From assembly GCA_051000755.1 (NCBI GenBank), contig JBPCNZ010000143.1, positions 1-64,000 on the forward strand: DNA of 64,000 bases, in the 5' to 3' direction. A program made the position numbers and the translations under genes. How positions within the stretch are numbered: position 1 is the first letter of the stretch; each line of letters starts with the position of its first letter. Shown here piece by piece: positions 49,180-58,556 of this stretch. A model generated the notes under the pieces. That model worked only from the letters and a program-made list of their open reading frames with translations, ran no database searches and was not told the DNA's origin. The DNA is from JALZAH01 sp051000755. GTDB lineage: Bacteria > Actinomycetota > Acidimicrobiia > Acidimicrobiales > Palsa-688.

Positions 49180-49947
49180 TCAGGGACCCTTGCGACCGGG
49201 CCAGTCGGCCAGGGTGTCGAGGAATGAGGTGCGAATCTCGTCGATGCGCTTGGGCAGATCCTCATGGGACCAGCCGTCCACCGGCACCGGCGCCAGGACC
49301 GCGACCTCGACGTGACCGGAGCCCATCATCTTCGACGACGAGCTGCCCAGCACCTCGGCGTTGCGGATCACGATGGGCACGATCGGCAGCCCGGTGGCCA
49401 TGGCCACCCGGAACGCCCCCTTCTTGAACGGACCGAGGCTGCCGTCCTCGGACCGGGTGCCCTCGGGGGCGACGAGGACCGAGAGCCCCTTGCGGGCCAG
49501 GTCCTCGATCGGGCGCAGCTGCTCGCTGGCCGGCGCCTTGCCGGAACGGTCGACGAAACAGATGTCCATGAACCGCCCGAACGTCCCCATGAGCGGGTCC
49601 TTCTCGAGCTCCTTCTTGGCGATGGCGGTGAAGCTGGTGCGCACCAGGGAGGCGGTGACCATGGAGTCCCAGTTGTTCTTGTGGTTCCACACGAACACCG
49701 CCGGCCGCGGCTTGCGCAGGTGCTGGCGTCCCGTGACCACCTCGACGCTGACGCCTCCGGTGGCCAGATACCAGTCCAGCCACGCCGGTAGGGCGGCATC
49801 GAACCCGGCCCGCTTGCCGCGCCGCAGGGCTGCGACCGTGGCGCCGGCGGCGGTGGCCGAGGGGATGGCCGCCAGGGCCGCGCCCATGCGGGCGGCGCGC
49901 ACCGTCTGGCCAGGTGTGGGAATCGGGAACGGGCCGATGGATGGCAC
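49180..49947 (-). CDS. 1-acyl-glycerol-3-phosphate acyltransferase-like protein
   Basis: 255-residue PlsC-family acyltransferase. The catalytic HX4D motif is in WNHKNNWDSM, the substrate motif is VDRSGKAPAS, and the glycerol-phosphate motif is APEGTRSEDG, followed by PIVPIVIRN. It probably acylates lysophosphatidate or a related lipid. GTG 49947 is supported by GGAGG eight bases upstream. It lies downstream of the broken gamma-glutamyltransferase but separated by about 200 bases. Confidence 0.9.
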   Translation of the reverse strand: MPSIGPFPIPTPGQTVRAARMGAALAAIPSATAAGATVAALRRGKRAGFDAALPAWLDWYLATGGVSVEVVTGRQHLRKPRPAVFVWNHKNNWDSMVTASLVRTSFTAIAKKELEKDPLMGTFGRFMDICFVDRSGKAPASEQLRPIEDLARKGLSVLVAPEGTRSEDGSLGPFKKGAFRVAMATGLPIVPIVIRNAEVLGSSSSKMMGSGHVEVAVLAPVPVDGWSHEDLPKRIDEIRTSFLDTLADWPGRKGP

Positions 49948-50144
49948 AGGCAGGTCCTCCTCGGGTGGTTCTCCGACGCCCGGCGAGCGCTGGTGAACCA
50001 AGCCAGCCTCCCATCGTACCGGTCCGGCTCGATTCGATCCGCTCCGTGGCCATCCGCTCCGGGCGATCCGCCCTGCGCTCCGGTGGCGTCCCCGTGACGG
50101 GGTCGGTTCCAACGTGCGCCCATCCTGACCGGCCCGCCCAGGGG

Positions 50145-51934
50145 TCACCGGCCGGCGGCGTAGCCCTGCATGCCCCGGGGGTTGGCCCCGGCTCGGAGGA
50201 AGCCGTCGTCGCCCCGGGAGACGGCGGAGAGGCGACCGAGGGACCAGGGCCCGCTCACGGTGACCTGGTGGCCCCTCCGGCGCAGCTCCTCGATCGTCGC
50301 CGACCCCAGGCGGTCCTCGACCACCACCTCCCGGGGGGAGCGCTCCCGGGGATAGAACGACGACGGGAAGTGGTTGGTGTGCCAGCTGGGAGCGTCGATG
50401 CTCTCCTGCAGGTTCAGTCCGTGGTGGGCATGGCGAAGCAGGAAGTTCAGCGACCACTGGTCCTGTTGATCGCCACCAGGTGTCCCGAAGGCGAGATAGG
50501 GGGATCCGTCGCGCAGGGCCAGGGACGGCGACAGCGTGGTCCGGGGCCGCGTGCCGGGCGCGAGGGAGGCGGCCAGACCGGGCTGCAACCAGAACATCTG
50601 GGCTCGGGTGCCGAGGCAAAACCCGAGCTCGGGGATGACCGGCGAGCTCTGCAGCCAGCCGCCGCTGGGTGTGGCCGAGACAAGTTGCCCCAACGGTCGA
50701 CCACGTCGACGTGGCAGGTGTCGCCCCGAGTCAGCTCGCTGCCGGCGACGGTCGGTTCGCCGACACCGACGTCGCCGTGCTCGCGGTCCACCACGGCCAG
50801 GCCCTGGGGCAGGCGCGGGGTTCGGCCGTCGGGTGACCCGGGTCGGAGGTCCGCATCGGCGTCGGGTCGGATCAGAGCCCGGCGCCGGTCGTTGTAGTCG
50901 GCAGAGAGCAAGGCGTCGATCGGCACGTCGACAACCGTGGGATCGCCGTACCAGGCCTCGCGGTCGGCGAAGGCCAGCTTGGCGCACTCGACTACGGTGT
51001 GGACCAGTTCGGGGTCGGTGGGGCCGGTGTCACCCAGGTCGAAGCCGGCGAGCAGGGCCAACTGCTGGAGCATCACCGGGCCCTGGCCCCACGGGCCGGT
51101 CTTGGCCACCCGGTAGGGCCCGTAGTCGAACCACACCGGCGCCTCGACCGGAGTCGACCAGGCCGCCAGATCGTCCCCGCTGAGAAGGCCGGCGTGGGCC
51201 CCCCCGGAGCTGTCGGCCTGCTCGGTCCGACAGAACCTGTCGATGGCGTCGGCGACGAACCCGCTCGAGAAGGCGGCGCGCGCCGCGGCGATGCCGGCCG
51301 AGCGGTCGCCGGCTGCGGTGGCGACGACCACGATCCGTTGATAGGTGGCGGCCAGGGCCGGGTTGGCGAAGCGGCCCCCGACAGCCGGCACCTGGCGGTG
51401 AGGGAGGTACACGGCTGCCGACGTGGGCCAGTCATCGCGGAACACCTCACCGACGGCGGCGATGGTGGCGGCCATGCCGTCATGGACAGAGAATCCCCGG
51501 GTGGCATAGCCGATGGCGGGTTCGATCACGTCGGCCACGGTCATGGTGCCGAACCGGTCCAGCAGGGTCATCCAGGCGTCGAAGGCACCGGGGACGCAGG
51601 CCGCCAGCAGGCCGGTTCCGGGTACCAGGGACAACCCCAGATCGCTGAAGCGCCCGATGGTCGCCGTCGCTGGGGCCGGGCCCTGCCCGACGATGACCAA
51701 CGTCTCCCCGGTCCCGGCGTCGTGAGCCAGGATCGGCGCCTCCCCGGCCGGCCCGCACAGGTGCGGTTCCACCACCTGCATGGTGAAGCCCGCCCCGGCT
51801 GCGGCGTCGAAGGCGTTGCCGCCCCGCTCCAGTAGGGACATGCCGACCGCGGCCGCGATCCAGTCGGTGGCGGCGACCATTCCGAAGTCGCCGGTCAGCT
51901 CCGGGCGGGTGGTGAAATCGGGCGTGGCGCCCAC
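50145..51934 (-). pseudogene. Gamma-glutamyltransferase-like gene with a frameshift
   Basis: Ntn-hydrolase superfamily. Recognisable blocks are ERGGNAFDAAAGAGFTMQVV (core GGNAFDAAAGAG), VEPHLCGPAGE, PVMLQQLALLAGFD and AFADREAWYGDP. The expected nucleophile Thr is in GDTCHVDVVDRWGN. Twelve residues later, near 50680-50685, a base is missing: the first frame ends at 50447, while the conserved C-terminus (LVSATPSGGWLQSSPVIPEL, GTPGGDQQDQW) continues in another frame to 50145. Transferase versus hydrolase activity on glutathione or gamma-glutamyl peptides cannot be judged. The start, GTG 51934, is uncertain. Confidence 0.75.
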
Positions 51935-52031
51935 CGTAGGCGGCGACCGGTGACCAGGCCCAGCGCCAGAACTCAGACGATTCTCAGCCCGCGCTTTCCC
52001 TATCCACAGGCGGGAGCGGTCCACTGGAGCC

Positions 52032-52181
52032 ATGGCCTTTCTCCCCACCGTTCTCGCTCTTGTTCTGATTGCCTCCGTCGCCGTGGCCAGCGGCGGATTG
52101 TTCCTCGCTCTGCTCTCGGGCCTCAACCGCCTCGAGACCGCCGCCGTCCGCCCCCCACCCCAGGGTCGACGCCGCCGTTAG
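52032..52181 (+). CDS. Candidate 49-residue membrane protein
   Basis: A short plus-strand frame encodes one strong hydrophobic helix (FLPTVLALVLIASVAVASGG then LFLALLSGL) and a basic tail QGRRRR. Codon third positions are mostly G or C, as in neighbouring genes. GGAG sits close to the ATG, which is a weak point. It lies alone between the gamma-glutamyltransferase gene and the cobalamin operon. Confidence 0.5.
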   Translation: MAFLPTVLALVLIASVAVASGGLFLALLSGLNRLETAAVRPPPQGRRRR

Positions 52182-52196
52182 GCCGTCCGGCAGCCC

Positions 52197-53939
52197 TTAG
52201 CGGGTGCGGGCGGTGCGGGCCCGGGTGCGGCACCCCCCCAGGAGCAGCCCGGCGGCCATGGCGGCCCCGGCACCCTCACCGGCTCGCATGCGGAGGTCCA
52301 GCAACGGTTCGAGCCCCAACCGGCCCAGCACCGCCGGATGGGCCAGCTCCCGGCTGCGTTGACCGGCGACCAGGTGGGCGACGACGCCGGGTTCGACCAG
52401 GGCCGCGACCAGGGCGGCCACCGACGTGGCCAGACCGTCGAGGACAACGACGGCCCCACCCTCCACGGCGCCGAGCGTGACCCCGGCCAGAACGGCGAAC
52501 TCCGGCCCTCCGAGGGACGCCAACGCCGGGAGAGGCATGCCGGCGAGGGACTCGCCGGCCACCAGGCCCCGGTCGGCTCGGACCCGGCCCACGGCGGCGT
52601 CGACGACGACCCGCCGGCGTTCCAGCATGGCCGTGTCGGATCCGGCGCCCAGGCCGACGGTGTCGGCGGCGCCGAGTCCTAGGAGGGCGGAGGCGAGGGC
52701 GGCGGCGACGACGGTGTTGCCCACGCCGATCTCCCCCAGGGCGACCAGCCCGAAGGCGTCGGCCGCAGCCCGGCCCCGCCGGCGACCGAGCTCGACCAGG
52801 GCGTCGACCTGGGCCTCGGCCAGGGCGTCGGCATCGCGGAGGTTGCCGACCGACTTCCCGGCATCGATGACCTCGGCACCCAACCCGGCGGTGGCGGCCG
52901 CGACCACCCCGAGCGCCTCCCCGGCTCGGGCCGCGGCCAGGACCTCGTCGGTCACCGAAGGAGCGAAAGCGCTCACCCCGAGGTCCGTCACCGGATGGCG
53001 CCCGGCGACGAGGACGAGGGTCCCCCCGCCGGGAACGCCCCGACCGAGGGCCATGACCCGGTCGACGGCCCGATCCAGGACACCGAGGGAGCCAAGGGGC
53101 GTCAGCAGGTCGTCAGCCTGGTCGCGGGCGCCGACGACCTGGGGCGGTCCGGGGGCCCGCAACTTCGACACCGGCGGGCGGGGCAGCGGCGGGTCCGACG
53201 CCGACCCGGCAACGGGGGCACCCGGGCGGGGCCATCGGTCCCGGATCATCACCTCGTGCAACGGTTGGCGCTTCGACCAGCCTGCCCGTTGCAGCCCCGG
53301 CTCGGGCGGCCGCTCATCGGGCCAGCCCAGGCACAACCAGCCGAGAGGCACCACCCCGGCAGGAAGGTTCAGCAGAGCGGCAAGCTCGGCGGGGGCGAAC
53401 AGCGTCACCCAACCGACGCCCAGGCCCTCGGCCCGGGCCGCCAACCACAGGTTCTCGATGGCGCAGGCACACGACCACAGATCGGCGTCGGGAAAGGTGG
53501 CCCGGCCCAGGACACCGGCGGCCGGCGCCCGCCGGTCGCAGCACACGACGACGCCGAGCGGCGCCTCCCTGATGCCTTCGAGCTGCAGGTCGAGCAGGTG
53601 ACGGGCGGCAGCGGCGTCGAGCTGGGCGGCCTGGGCCAGGCGCTCCCGGTCGGCCATCCAGGCCGCCTGTTCGCGCGCCCGTTCGTCGCCGACGATGACG
53701 AACCGCCACGGTTGCGACTGCCCGACGCTGGGAGCCTGGTGGGCGGCGGTCAGGACCCGCTCGAGGGTGGCGTCATCGACGGGATCGGGCCGGTAGCGGC
53801 GGATGTCGCGCCGGGCCCCGATGACCTCGTAGAGGGCCTGGCGGCTGGCATCGGGCAATTTCCACCCGTCCGGCGCCGCCGACCGTTCGGCGGCGGAGGT
53901 GGTGTCGCCGATGACGGGGACCGGCCTCTGCCAGCTCAA
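52197..53939 (-). CDS. cobT: BluB-CobT fusion: DMB synthase and DMB phosphoribosyltransferase
   Basis: 580 residues joining two vitamin B12 lower-ligand enzymes. Residues about 20-235 are a BluB flavin destructase (GARRDIRRYRPDPVDDATL, HQAPSVGQSQPWRF, GVGWVTLFAPAEL) that makes 5,6-dimethylbenzimidazole. Residues about 260-580 are CobT-like (TPLGSLGVLD, GEIGVGNTVVAAAL, GAGSDTAMLERRR, RMRAGEGAGAAMA), which activates that base. The usual DHG motif of CobT is replaced by AGRHPV, an unusual change. A TTG start at 53939 overlaps the cobQ stop (TTGA). It is the last gene of the operon. Confidence 0.88.
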   Translation of the reverse strand: MSWQRPVPVIGDTTSAAERSAAPDGWKLPDASRQALYEVIGARRDIRRYRPDPVDDATLERVLTAAHQAPSVGQSQPWRFVIVGDERAREQAAWMADRERLAQAAQLDAAAARHLLDLQLEGIREAPLGVVVCCDRRAPAAGVLGRATFPDADLWSCACAIENLWLAARAEGLGVGWVTLFAPAELAALLNLPAGVVPLGWLCLGWPDERPPEPGLQRAGWSKRQPLHEVMIRDRWPRPGAPVAGSASDPPLPRPPVSKLRAPGPPQVVGARDQADDLLTPLGSLGVLDRAVDRVMALGRGVPGGGTLVLVAGRHPVTDLGVSAFAPSVTDEVLAAARAGEALGVVAAATAGLGAEVIDAGKSVGNLRDADALAEAQVDALVELGRRRGRAAADAFGLVALGEIGVGNTVVAAALASALLGLGAADTVGLGAGSDTAMLERRRVVVDAAVGRVRADRGLVAGESLAGMPLPALASLGGPEFAVLAGVTLGAVEGGAVVVLDGLATSVAALVAALVEPGVVAHLVAGQRSRELAHPAVLGRLGLEPLLDLRMRAGEGAGAAMAAGLLLGGCRTRARTARTR

Positions 53940-55486
53940 CGTGCTCGCCCCGGGGACGGGTCGCCGCCAGAAGCGATGAGGCGGCCGAGGGCGTCGAGGT
54001 CGGCGTGGGTCTCGAGCAGGTCGGCGAGGCGGTCGAACTGGGCCTGGCGGGCCGCGGCGAACGACACCCCGGCGGTGGTGAACGTCTGCCCCTTCCGGTT
54101 GGCCACAGCCTCCAAGAAGGCGGCCCGAAAGGCGTCCTGGTCGAACACGCCGTGCAGGGACGTACCGAAGACCCCGGCGCCAGAAGGACCTTCGACCGCC
54201 CCCTCCGCCTCGCCATCGTCGAGATCGATCCACGGGGTCGCCAGATTGCCCCGGGTCGTGCGGCCATGGTGGATCTGGTAGCCCTCCACCGCCTGGCCGA
54301 GAGCGCGACCTGACCGCCGGCGGGTGACCTTGTCGGGCCGGAACACCGTGGTCACGTCCAACCACCCCAACCCGTCGACGGCCCCCGTCCCGGACTCGAC
54401 GTCGTCGACGATGGTCCGGCCCAGCATCTGGTAGCCCCCACAGATGCCGAGTATGGCGGCCCCGGCCCGACGGCGCTCGGCGATGACCCCGGCCAGCCCG
54501 CTCTCCCGCAACCAGGCCAGGTCGGCGACGGTGGCCTTGGTTCCGGGCAGGACGACCAGGTCGGGGGCGCCGAGGGCCTCGGGGCGCTCCACCAGGCGGA
54601 CCGAGACACCCGGCTCGATGGCCAGGGCGTCGACGTCGGTCACGTTGGCCAACCGGGGGAACCGGACGACGGCGACATCGAGGACACCGGCCGCGGCCCG
54701 CCCGGCCGGCCCCGACCCGACCGGGCGGGGCCGTTGCCCGTCGAGGGCGAGGGAGTCCTCGGCGTCGAGCGCCACGTCGGCGATGAACGGCAGGACCCCG
54801 ATGGTGGGGACACCGCAGCGCCGCTCGAGGTCCTCGAGCCCCCCGCCGAGCAGGGCCGGGTCGCCGCGGAACTTGTTGATCAGAAACGCTCTGATCAGCT
54901 TGCGGTAATGGTCGGGCAGGACCATGACCGTGCCGTAGAGGGCGGCAAAGACCCCGCCCCGGTCGATGTCGCCGACCACGACGGCGGCCAGCTCCGCCTC
55001 GGCGGCGATGCGGAGATTGACGATGTCATGGTCCAGCAGGTTGATCTCCGCCGGGCTCCCGGCGCCCTCGACGATCACCACGTCGAAGCGGCGGCGCAGA
55101 TCGGCCAGGGCGTCGAGCACGGTGGCGAGGAGGTGGGGCTTGAGGTCGTGGTACTCGGCGGCGCCAAGATGACCGATGGGCTGGCCGTTGACGATCACCT
55201 GGCTGGCTCGGTCCCCCGTCGGCTTGAGCAGGATCGGGTTCATGGCCCCGTCCGGCTCCACCCCGGCGGCCAGGGCCTGCACCGCCTGGGCCCGGCCGAT
55301 CTCGTGGCCGCCGGTGGTGACGTAGGAGTTGAGAGCCATGTTCTGGGCCTTGAATGGCGCGACCGTGATCCCCCGACGGGCCAGGAGGCGGCACAGCCCG
55401 GTCACCACATGGCTCTTGCCGGCATCGCTGGTGGTCCCGCAGATCATCAGCCCGCCCCGCAGCCCGGGGGTCAGGCGATCCGGCAC
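53936..55486 (-). CDS. cobQ: Cobyric acid synthase
   Basis: 516-residue glutamine-dependent amidotransferase that amidates four side chains of the corrin ring. The N-terminal ATP-binding part starts LMICGTTSDAGKSHVVTGLC, then FKAQNMALNS and VIVEGAGSPAEINL. The glutaminase domain has nucleophile Cys in LGICGGYQMLG and His in SLHGVF. GTG 55486 lies within the end of the aminotransferase gene, overlapping by 16 bases. A CobB/CbiA a,c-diamide synthase is not in the window. Confidence 0.95.
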   Translation of the reverse strand: MPDRLTPGLRGGLMICGTTSDAGKSHVVTGLCRLLARRGITVAPFKAQNMALNSYVTTGGHEIGRAQAVQALAAGVEPDGAMNPILLKPTGDRASQVIVNGQPIGHLGAAEYHDLKPHLLATVLDALADLRRRFDVVIVEGAGSPAEINLLDHDIVNLRIAAEAELAAVVVGDIDRGGVFAALYGTVMVLPDHYRKLIRAFLINKFRGDPALLGGGLEDLERRCGVPTIGVLPFIADVALDAEDSLALDGQRPRPVGSGPAGRAAAGVLDVAVVRFPRLANVTDVDALAIEPGVSVRLVERPEALGAPDLVVLPGTKATVADLAWLRESGLAGVIAERRRAGAAILGICGGYQMLGRTIVDDVESGTGAVDGLGWLDVTTVFRPDKVTRRRSGRALGQAVEGYQIHHGRTTRGNLATPWIDLDDGEAEGAVEGPSGAGVFGTSLHGVFDQDAFRAAFLEAVANRKGQTFTTAGVSFAAARQAQFDRLADLLETHADLDALGRLIASGGDPSPGRAR

Positions 55487-56373
55487 AGCGCCTTCTCGAG
55501 TCGGGCCAGGGCGTCGGGGCCGGGCACGGCGATGCGCACGGTACCGGGCATCCCGAAGGTGGCGCAGTCCCGCACGAGGACCCCGTGGGCGGCCAGCCGG
55601 TCGCGCAGGTCCCCGGCGTCGTCGACGAGCACCCAGTTGGCGTCGCTGGGCCGGGCCCGCAGGTCATGGCGACCGAGGAGGTCGACCAGCTGACCCCGCA
55701 GATCGGCGATGGATCGGGACCACGCCGCCAACCGGGCGGTGGCCAAAAGCCGGGGCAGTGCCGCCAAGGCGAGGCCATTGACCGACCATTGGGGCTGCGC
55801 GGCCCGGGCGGCGGTGACCACGCCGGCGTCGGCGCAGGCCAGGTACCCGATGCGCAACCCGGGGCAGGCGAACACCTTGGTCAGCGACCCGACGACGATT
55901 GCCCCCCGGTCCAGGTCGCCCCGGGTCCACGTCCCCCGGGCCAGGGGGTAGAAGGCCTCGTCCCACACATCGGCCCTGGTGTCGTCGGCGGCCAGCAGGC
56001 CGGTGGGGTTGTGGGGGTTGCTGCGCCACCTCGGCCCCTGCCCGCTGCGGGGATGGAGGCCGAACTCGGGCTCGGCGGCCACCCCCCCGCCCACCACGCG
56101 TTCGGCCACGGCGATGGCCTCGGACCCCCCGTTGGTGACCACCACCTGGCCGTCATCGACCCCGATCGCCTCAGCCAGGGCCGCGTTGGCCCGGGCCGGG
56201 TCGGGGTAGCGGAGCAGCTCGTCGAGATGGGGCGCGACTACGCTGCGGATGTCGGGGGCCACCGGGTTGAGACTCATGGACAGATCGACGATGGCGCCCA
56301 CCTCGACTCCGAGGGCGCGCGCCACGGCCGCTCCGTCGCCGCCGTGGGCCCCGGGGGCGGGAACGCCGTTCAT
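55471..56373 (-). CDS. cobC: PLP aminotransferase-like threonine-phosphate decarboxylase
   Basis: 300-residue fold-type I PLP enzyme related to histidinol-phosphate aminotransferase. In cobalamin operons this family (CobC; CobD in Salmonella) makes aminopropanol phosphate from threonine phosphate. The N-terminal VDLSMSLNPVAPD, SNPHNPTGLL and the Schiff-base lysine in VVGSLTKVFACPGLRIGYL are visible. It is somewhat shorter than the usual 340-360 residues. ATG 56373 overlaps the cbiB stop by ATGA. Confidence 0.88.
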   Translation of the reverse strand: MNGVPAPGAHGGDGAAVARALGVEVGAIVDLSMSLNPVAPDIRSVVAPHLDELLRYPDPARANAALAEAIGVDDGQVVVTNGGSEAIAVAERVVGGGVAAEPEFGLHPRSGQGPRWRSNPHNPTGLLAADDTRADVWDEAFYPLARGTWTRGDLDRGAIVVGSLTKVFACPGLRIGYLACADAGVVTAARAAQPQWSVNGLALAALPRLLATARLAAWSRSIADLRGQLVDLLGRHDLRARPSDANWVLVDDAGDLRDRLAAHGVLVRDCATFGMPGTVRIAVPGPDALARLEKALCRIA

Positions 56374-57311
56374 CGCCGCCTCCCCCGCCGGTCCATGATC
56401 CACCCGACCAGGGCCAGCCCTCCGGCGGCGGCCAGGCTCACGTGGCGCGACAGGCGCGCGGCCCGGTAGATGTCGTTGGTTCCGGCGGGCGGGCCGGCGC
56501 CGAGCGGGGGGCGGATCTCGAGGCGGTCGCCGTAGCGGTTCTCGCCGCCGAGCCGGACACCGAGGGCGGCGGCGAACGCCGCTTCGGCCACCCCGGCGTT
56601 GGGTGACGGGTGGGCGCCCGCCTGGTAGCGGACGGCGGAGAGGACCACCGCGGCCCGGTGGGGACGGACGAGGATGACCAGACCGGCGGTGACCCGGGCC
56701 GGGACCAGGTTGGCCGCGTCGTCGAGCCGGGCGCTGGCGCACCCGAAGCGCTCGTAGCGGTCGTTGTGGTGACCGACCCGGGCGTCGAGGGTGTTGACGG
56801 CCCGGTAGGCCAGCGCCCCGGGCGCCCCCGCCAGCGCTCCCCACAGGGCGGGGGCAATGACGGCGTCGACGGTGTTCTCGGCCACCGATTCGACAACCGC
56901 CCGGCACAGCTCCTTCTCGTCGAGCCCGGACGGGTCCCGGCCGACCAGGGCCGGCATGAGGGCCCGGGCGGCGTCGAGGTCGCCGGCTTCGAGCGGTCGG
57001 CGCACAGCCTCCGCGGCCTGGCCGAGCGACCGGCCGGCGACGGCGAGATAGGTGGCGGCCGTGGTGGAACGGACCAGCGCTCCCATGGCGACGCCGAGTC
57101 CGATGCCGGCACCGGCGTGAGCCACCCCGGCGAACCTCCCGTCGCGGTAGCAGCGACGCTCGATGGCGCTCATGGCGTCACCGAAGACCGAAACCGGATG
57201 GGGGCGGATGGGCGGTTCGCCGAGGATCAGGTCGGCGACCACCGCCACGGCCGCTCCGGTCAATCGCCCCCCCGGGTGGCCTCGGCCGCTGGCGGGCCAG
57301 GAGCTCACCAT
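56370..57311 (-). CDS. cbiB: Adenosylcobinamide-phosphate synthase CbiB
   Basis: 313-residue membrane enzyme (CobD in Pseudomonas nomenclature) that attaches aminopropanol (phosphate) to adenosylcobyric acid. DLILGEPPIRPHPVSVFGDAM, given by its core GEPPIRPHPVSVFG, AVVESVAENTVDAVIAPALW and RAVNTLDARVGHHNDRYERFG (core NTLDARVGHHNDRY) match the family, as does AGAHPSPNAGVAEAAFAAALG. Several membrane helices are present. ATG 57311 overlaps the cobS stop by seven bases. Confidence 0.94.
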   Translation of the reverse strand: MVSSWPASGRGHPGGRLTGAAVAVVADLILGEPPIRPHPVSVFGDAMSAIERRCYRDGRFAGVAHAGAGIGLGVAMGALVRSTTAATYLAVAGRSLGQAAEAVRRPLEAGDLDAARALMPALVGRDPSGLDEKELCRAVVESVAENTVDAVIAPALWGALAGAPGALAYRAVNTLDARVGHHNDRYERFGCASARLDDAANLVPARVTAGLVILVRPHRAAVVLSAVRYQAGAHPSPNAGVAEAAFAAALGVRLGGENRYGDRLEIRPPLGAGPPAGTNDIYRAARLSRHVSLAAAGGLALVGWIMDRRGRRR

Positions 57312-58024
57312 CTGGCGGCGGCCACGACGAGACCGGCCGACTCGGCGATCAGGCCGGCGGCGCCGAGCACGTCACCGGTGTATCCCCCGAGGCGGCGGTG
57401 GGCGAAGCCCAGCACGGCGATGCCGGCGGCTGCGGCGACGGTGACGGCGACGACGCCGGGGACACCGGAGCCGGCGAAGGCGAGAACGAGGGCGGCCGCC
57501 ACGCCGCCTCCCATCAGCGCCACCCGGCCGGCGGGGCCGGTCCGCGCACCCCTGAAGGCCGAGGCCAGCCCGCGGTCCGGGCGGGCGTAGGGCAGCTCGG
57601 TCACCGCCGCCGCCATCAGGGTCCGGGACGCGCACCACAGGCCGGCGATGAGCAAGGGGGCCGGCTTGGTGGCATCGAGGCCGGCGACGCGGGCCAGCAG
57701 GACGACGGCGACCACCGTCGCCCCGAACGCCCCCACGTCGGGGGTGGCCATGACCTCCAGGCGCCGGGTCCTGCCCATCGGAGCCAGGAGCCCGTCGGCG
57801 CTGTCGGCCAGACCGTCCACATGGAGCATGCCGGTCAGGGCCAGGTCGGCGATGACGGCGATCACCGCTGCCACCAGCGGCGGCCACAGCTGGCCGGCGC
57901 CCCACCAGACGGCCCCCACGACCAGGCCGACGGTGGCGCCGACCACGGGGAACCAGCGCAAGGTGGCCGGTTCCGGTGGTCGGGGACTGCCGACCACGGT
58001 GAGAAAACCGAAGGCCCGCCTCAC
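57305..58024 (-). CDS. cobS: Adenosylcobinamide-GDP ribazoletransferase
   Basis: 239-residue polytopic membrane enzyme joining the activated lower ligand to adenosylcobinamide-GDP. The signature LTGMLHVDGLADSADGLL and PDVGAFGATVVAVVLL, with GGYTGDVLGA near the C-terminus, are characteristic. GTG 58024 is the start; it overlaps the stop of an 11-codon frame (58022-58056) that itself overlaps the cobU stop. Its substrates come from cobU and the bluB-cobT fusion in the same operon. Confidence 0.93.
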   Translation of the reverse strand: MRRAFGFLTVVGSPRPPEPATLRWFPVVGATVGLVVGAVWWGAGQLWPPLVAAVIAVIADLALTGMLHVDGLADSADGLLAPMGRTRRLEVMATPDVGAFGATVVAVVLLARVAGLDATKPAPLLIAGLWCASRTLMAAAVTELPYARPDRGLASAFRGARTGPAGRVALMGGGVAAALVLAFAGSGVPGVVAVTVAAAAGIAVLGFAHRRLGGYTGDVLGAAGLIAESAGLVVAAARW

Positions 58025-58052
58025 GGTCGGGTGCCGTTCCCGAGGGGACCGG

Positions 58053-58553
58053 TCATGACAGGGCCACGGTGCGGCCGGCAACGACGAGCAGCACCCGGTC
58101 GGCCAGGTCGGCGACCAGGCGGTTGACGTCGCCCAGCGCGTCCCGGAACTGTCGACCGGCGGCCGTCGAGGGATGGACGCCCATGCCGACCTCGTCGGAT
58201 ACCAGGATGCTCGGGTGGGAGCGCGGCGCGAGGGCGGCGACGAGGCTCGTTGCGTCGACGGCGAAGTCGGGAAATCCGGCCACCCATGTCCCGAGGGAGT
58301 CGACCAGCACGGGGCCGGCGATGGCCGCCAGCGGACCGGCCAGGTCACCGGCCCGGCCGATCTCGACGGTGCCCCAACGGGATGGGCGCCGGGACCGATG
58401 ACGGGCGATCCGGCTGACCCACTCGGGGTCGCCCGTCTCCCACACCCCGGTGGCCACATACGTGACGTCGCCGAGGGGCGCGGCCAGGCGCTCGGCCACT
58501 GCCGACTTCCCGGATCGGGCCCCGCCGAGGACCAGGGTGACCGGTCGGGCCAC
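58053..58553 (-). CDS. cobU: Adenosylcobinamide kinase/guanylyltransferase
   Basis: 166-residue bifunctional enzyme that phosphorylates and guanylylates adenosylcobinamide. It has the P-loop LVLGGARSGKS, the RHRSRRP block containing the histidine that becomes guanylylated, and ILVSDEVGMGVHPSTAAGRQ, the CobU form of the Mg-binding motif. GTG 58553 is three bases after the cbiX stop. Confidence 0.95.
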   Translation of the reverse strand: MARPVTLVLGGARSGKSAVAERLAAPLGDVTYVATGVWETGDPEWVSRIARHRSRRPSRWGTVEIGRAGDLAGPLAAIAGPVLVDSLGTWVAGFPDFAVDATSLVAALAPRSHPSILVSDEVGMGVHPSTAAGRQFRDALGDVNRLVADLADRVLLVVAGRTVALS

Positions 58554-58556
58554 GGC

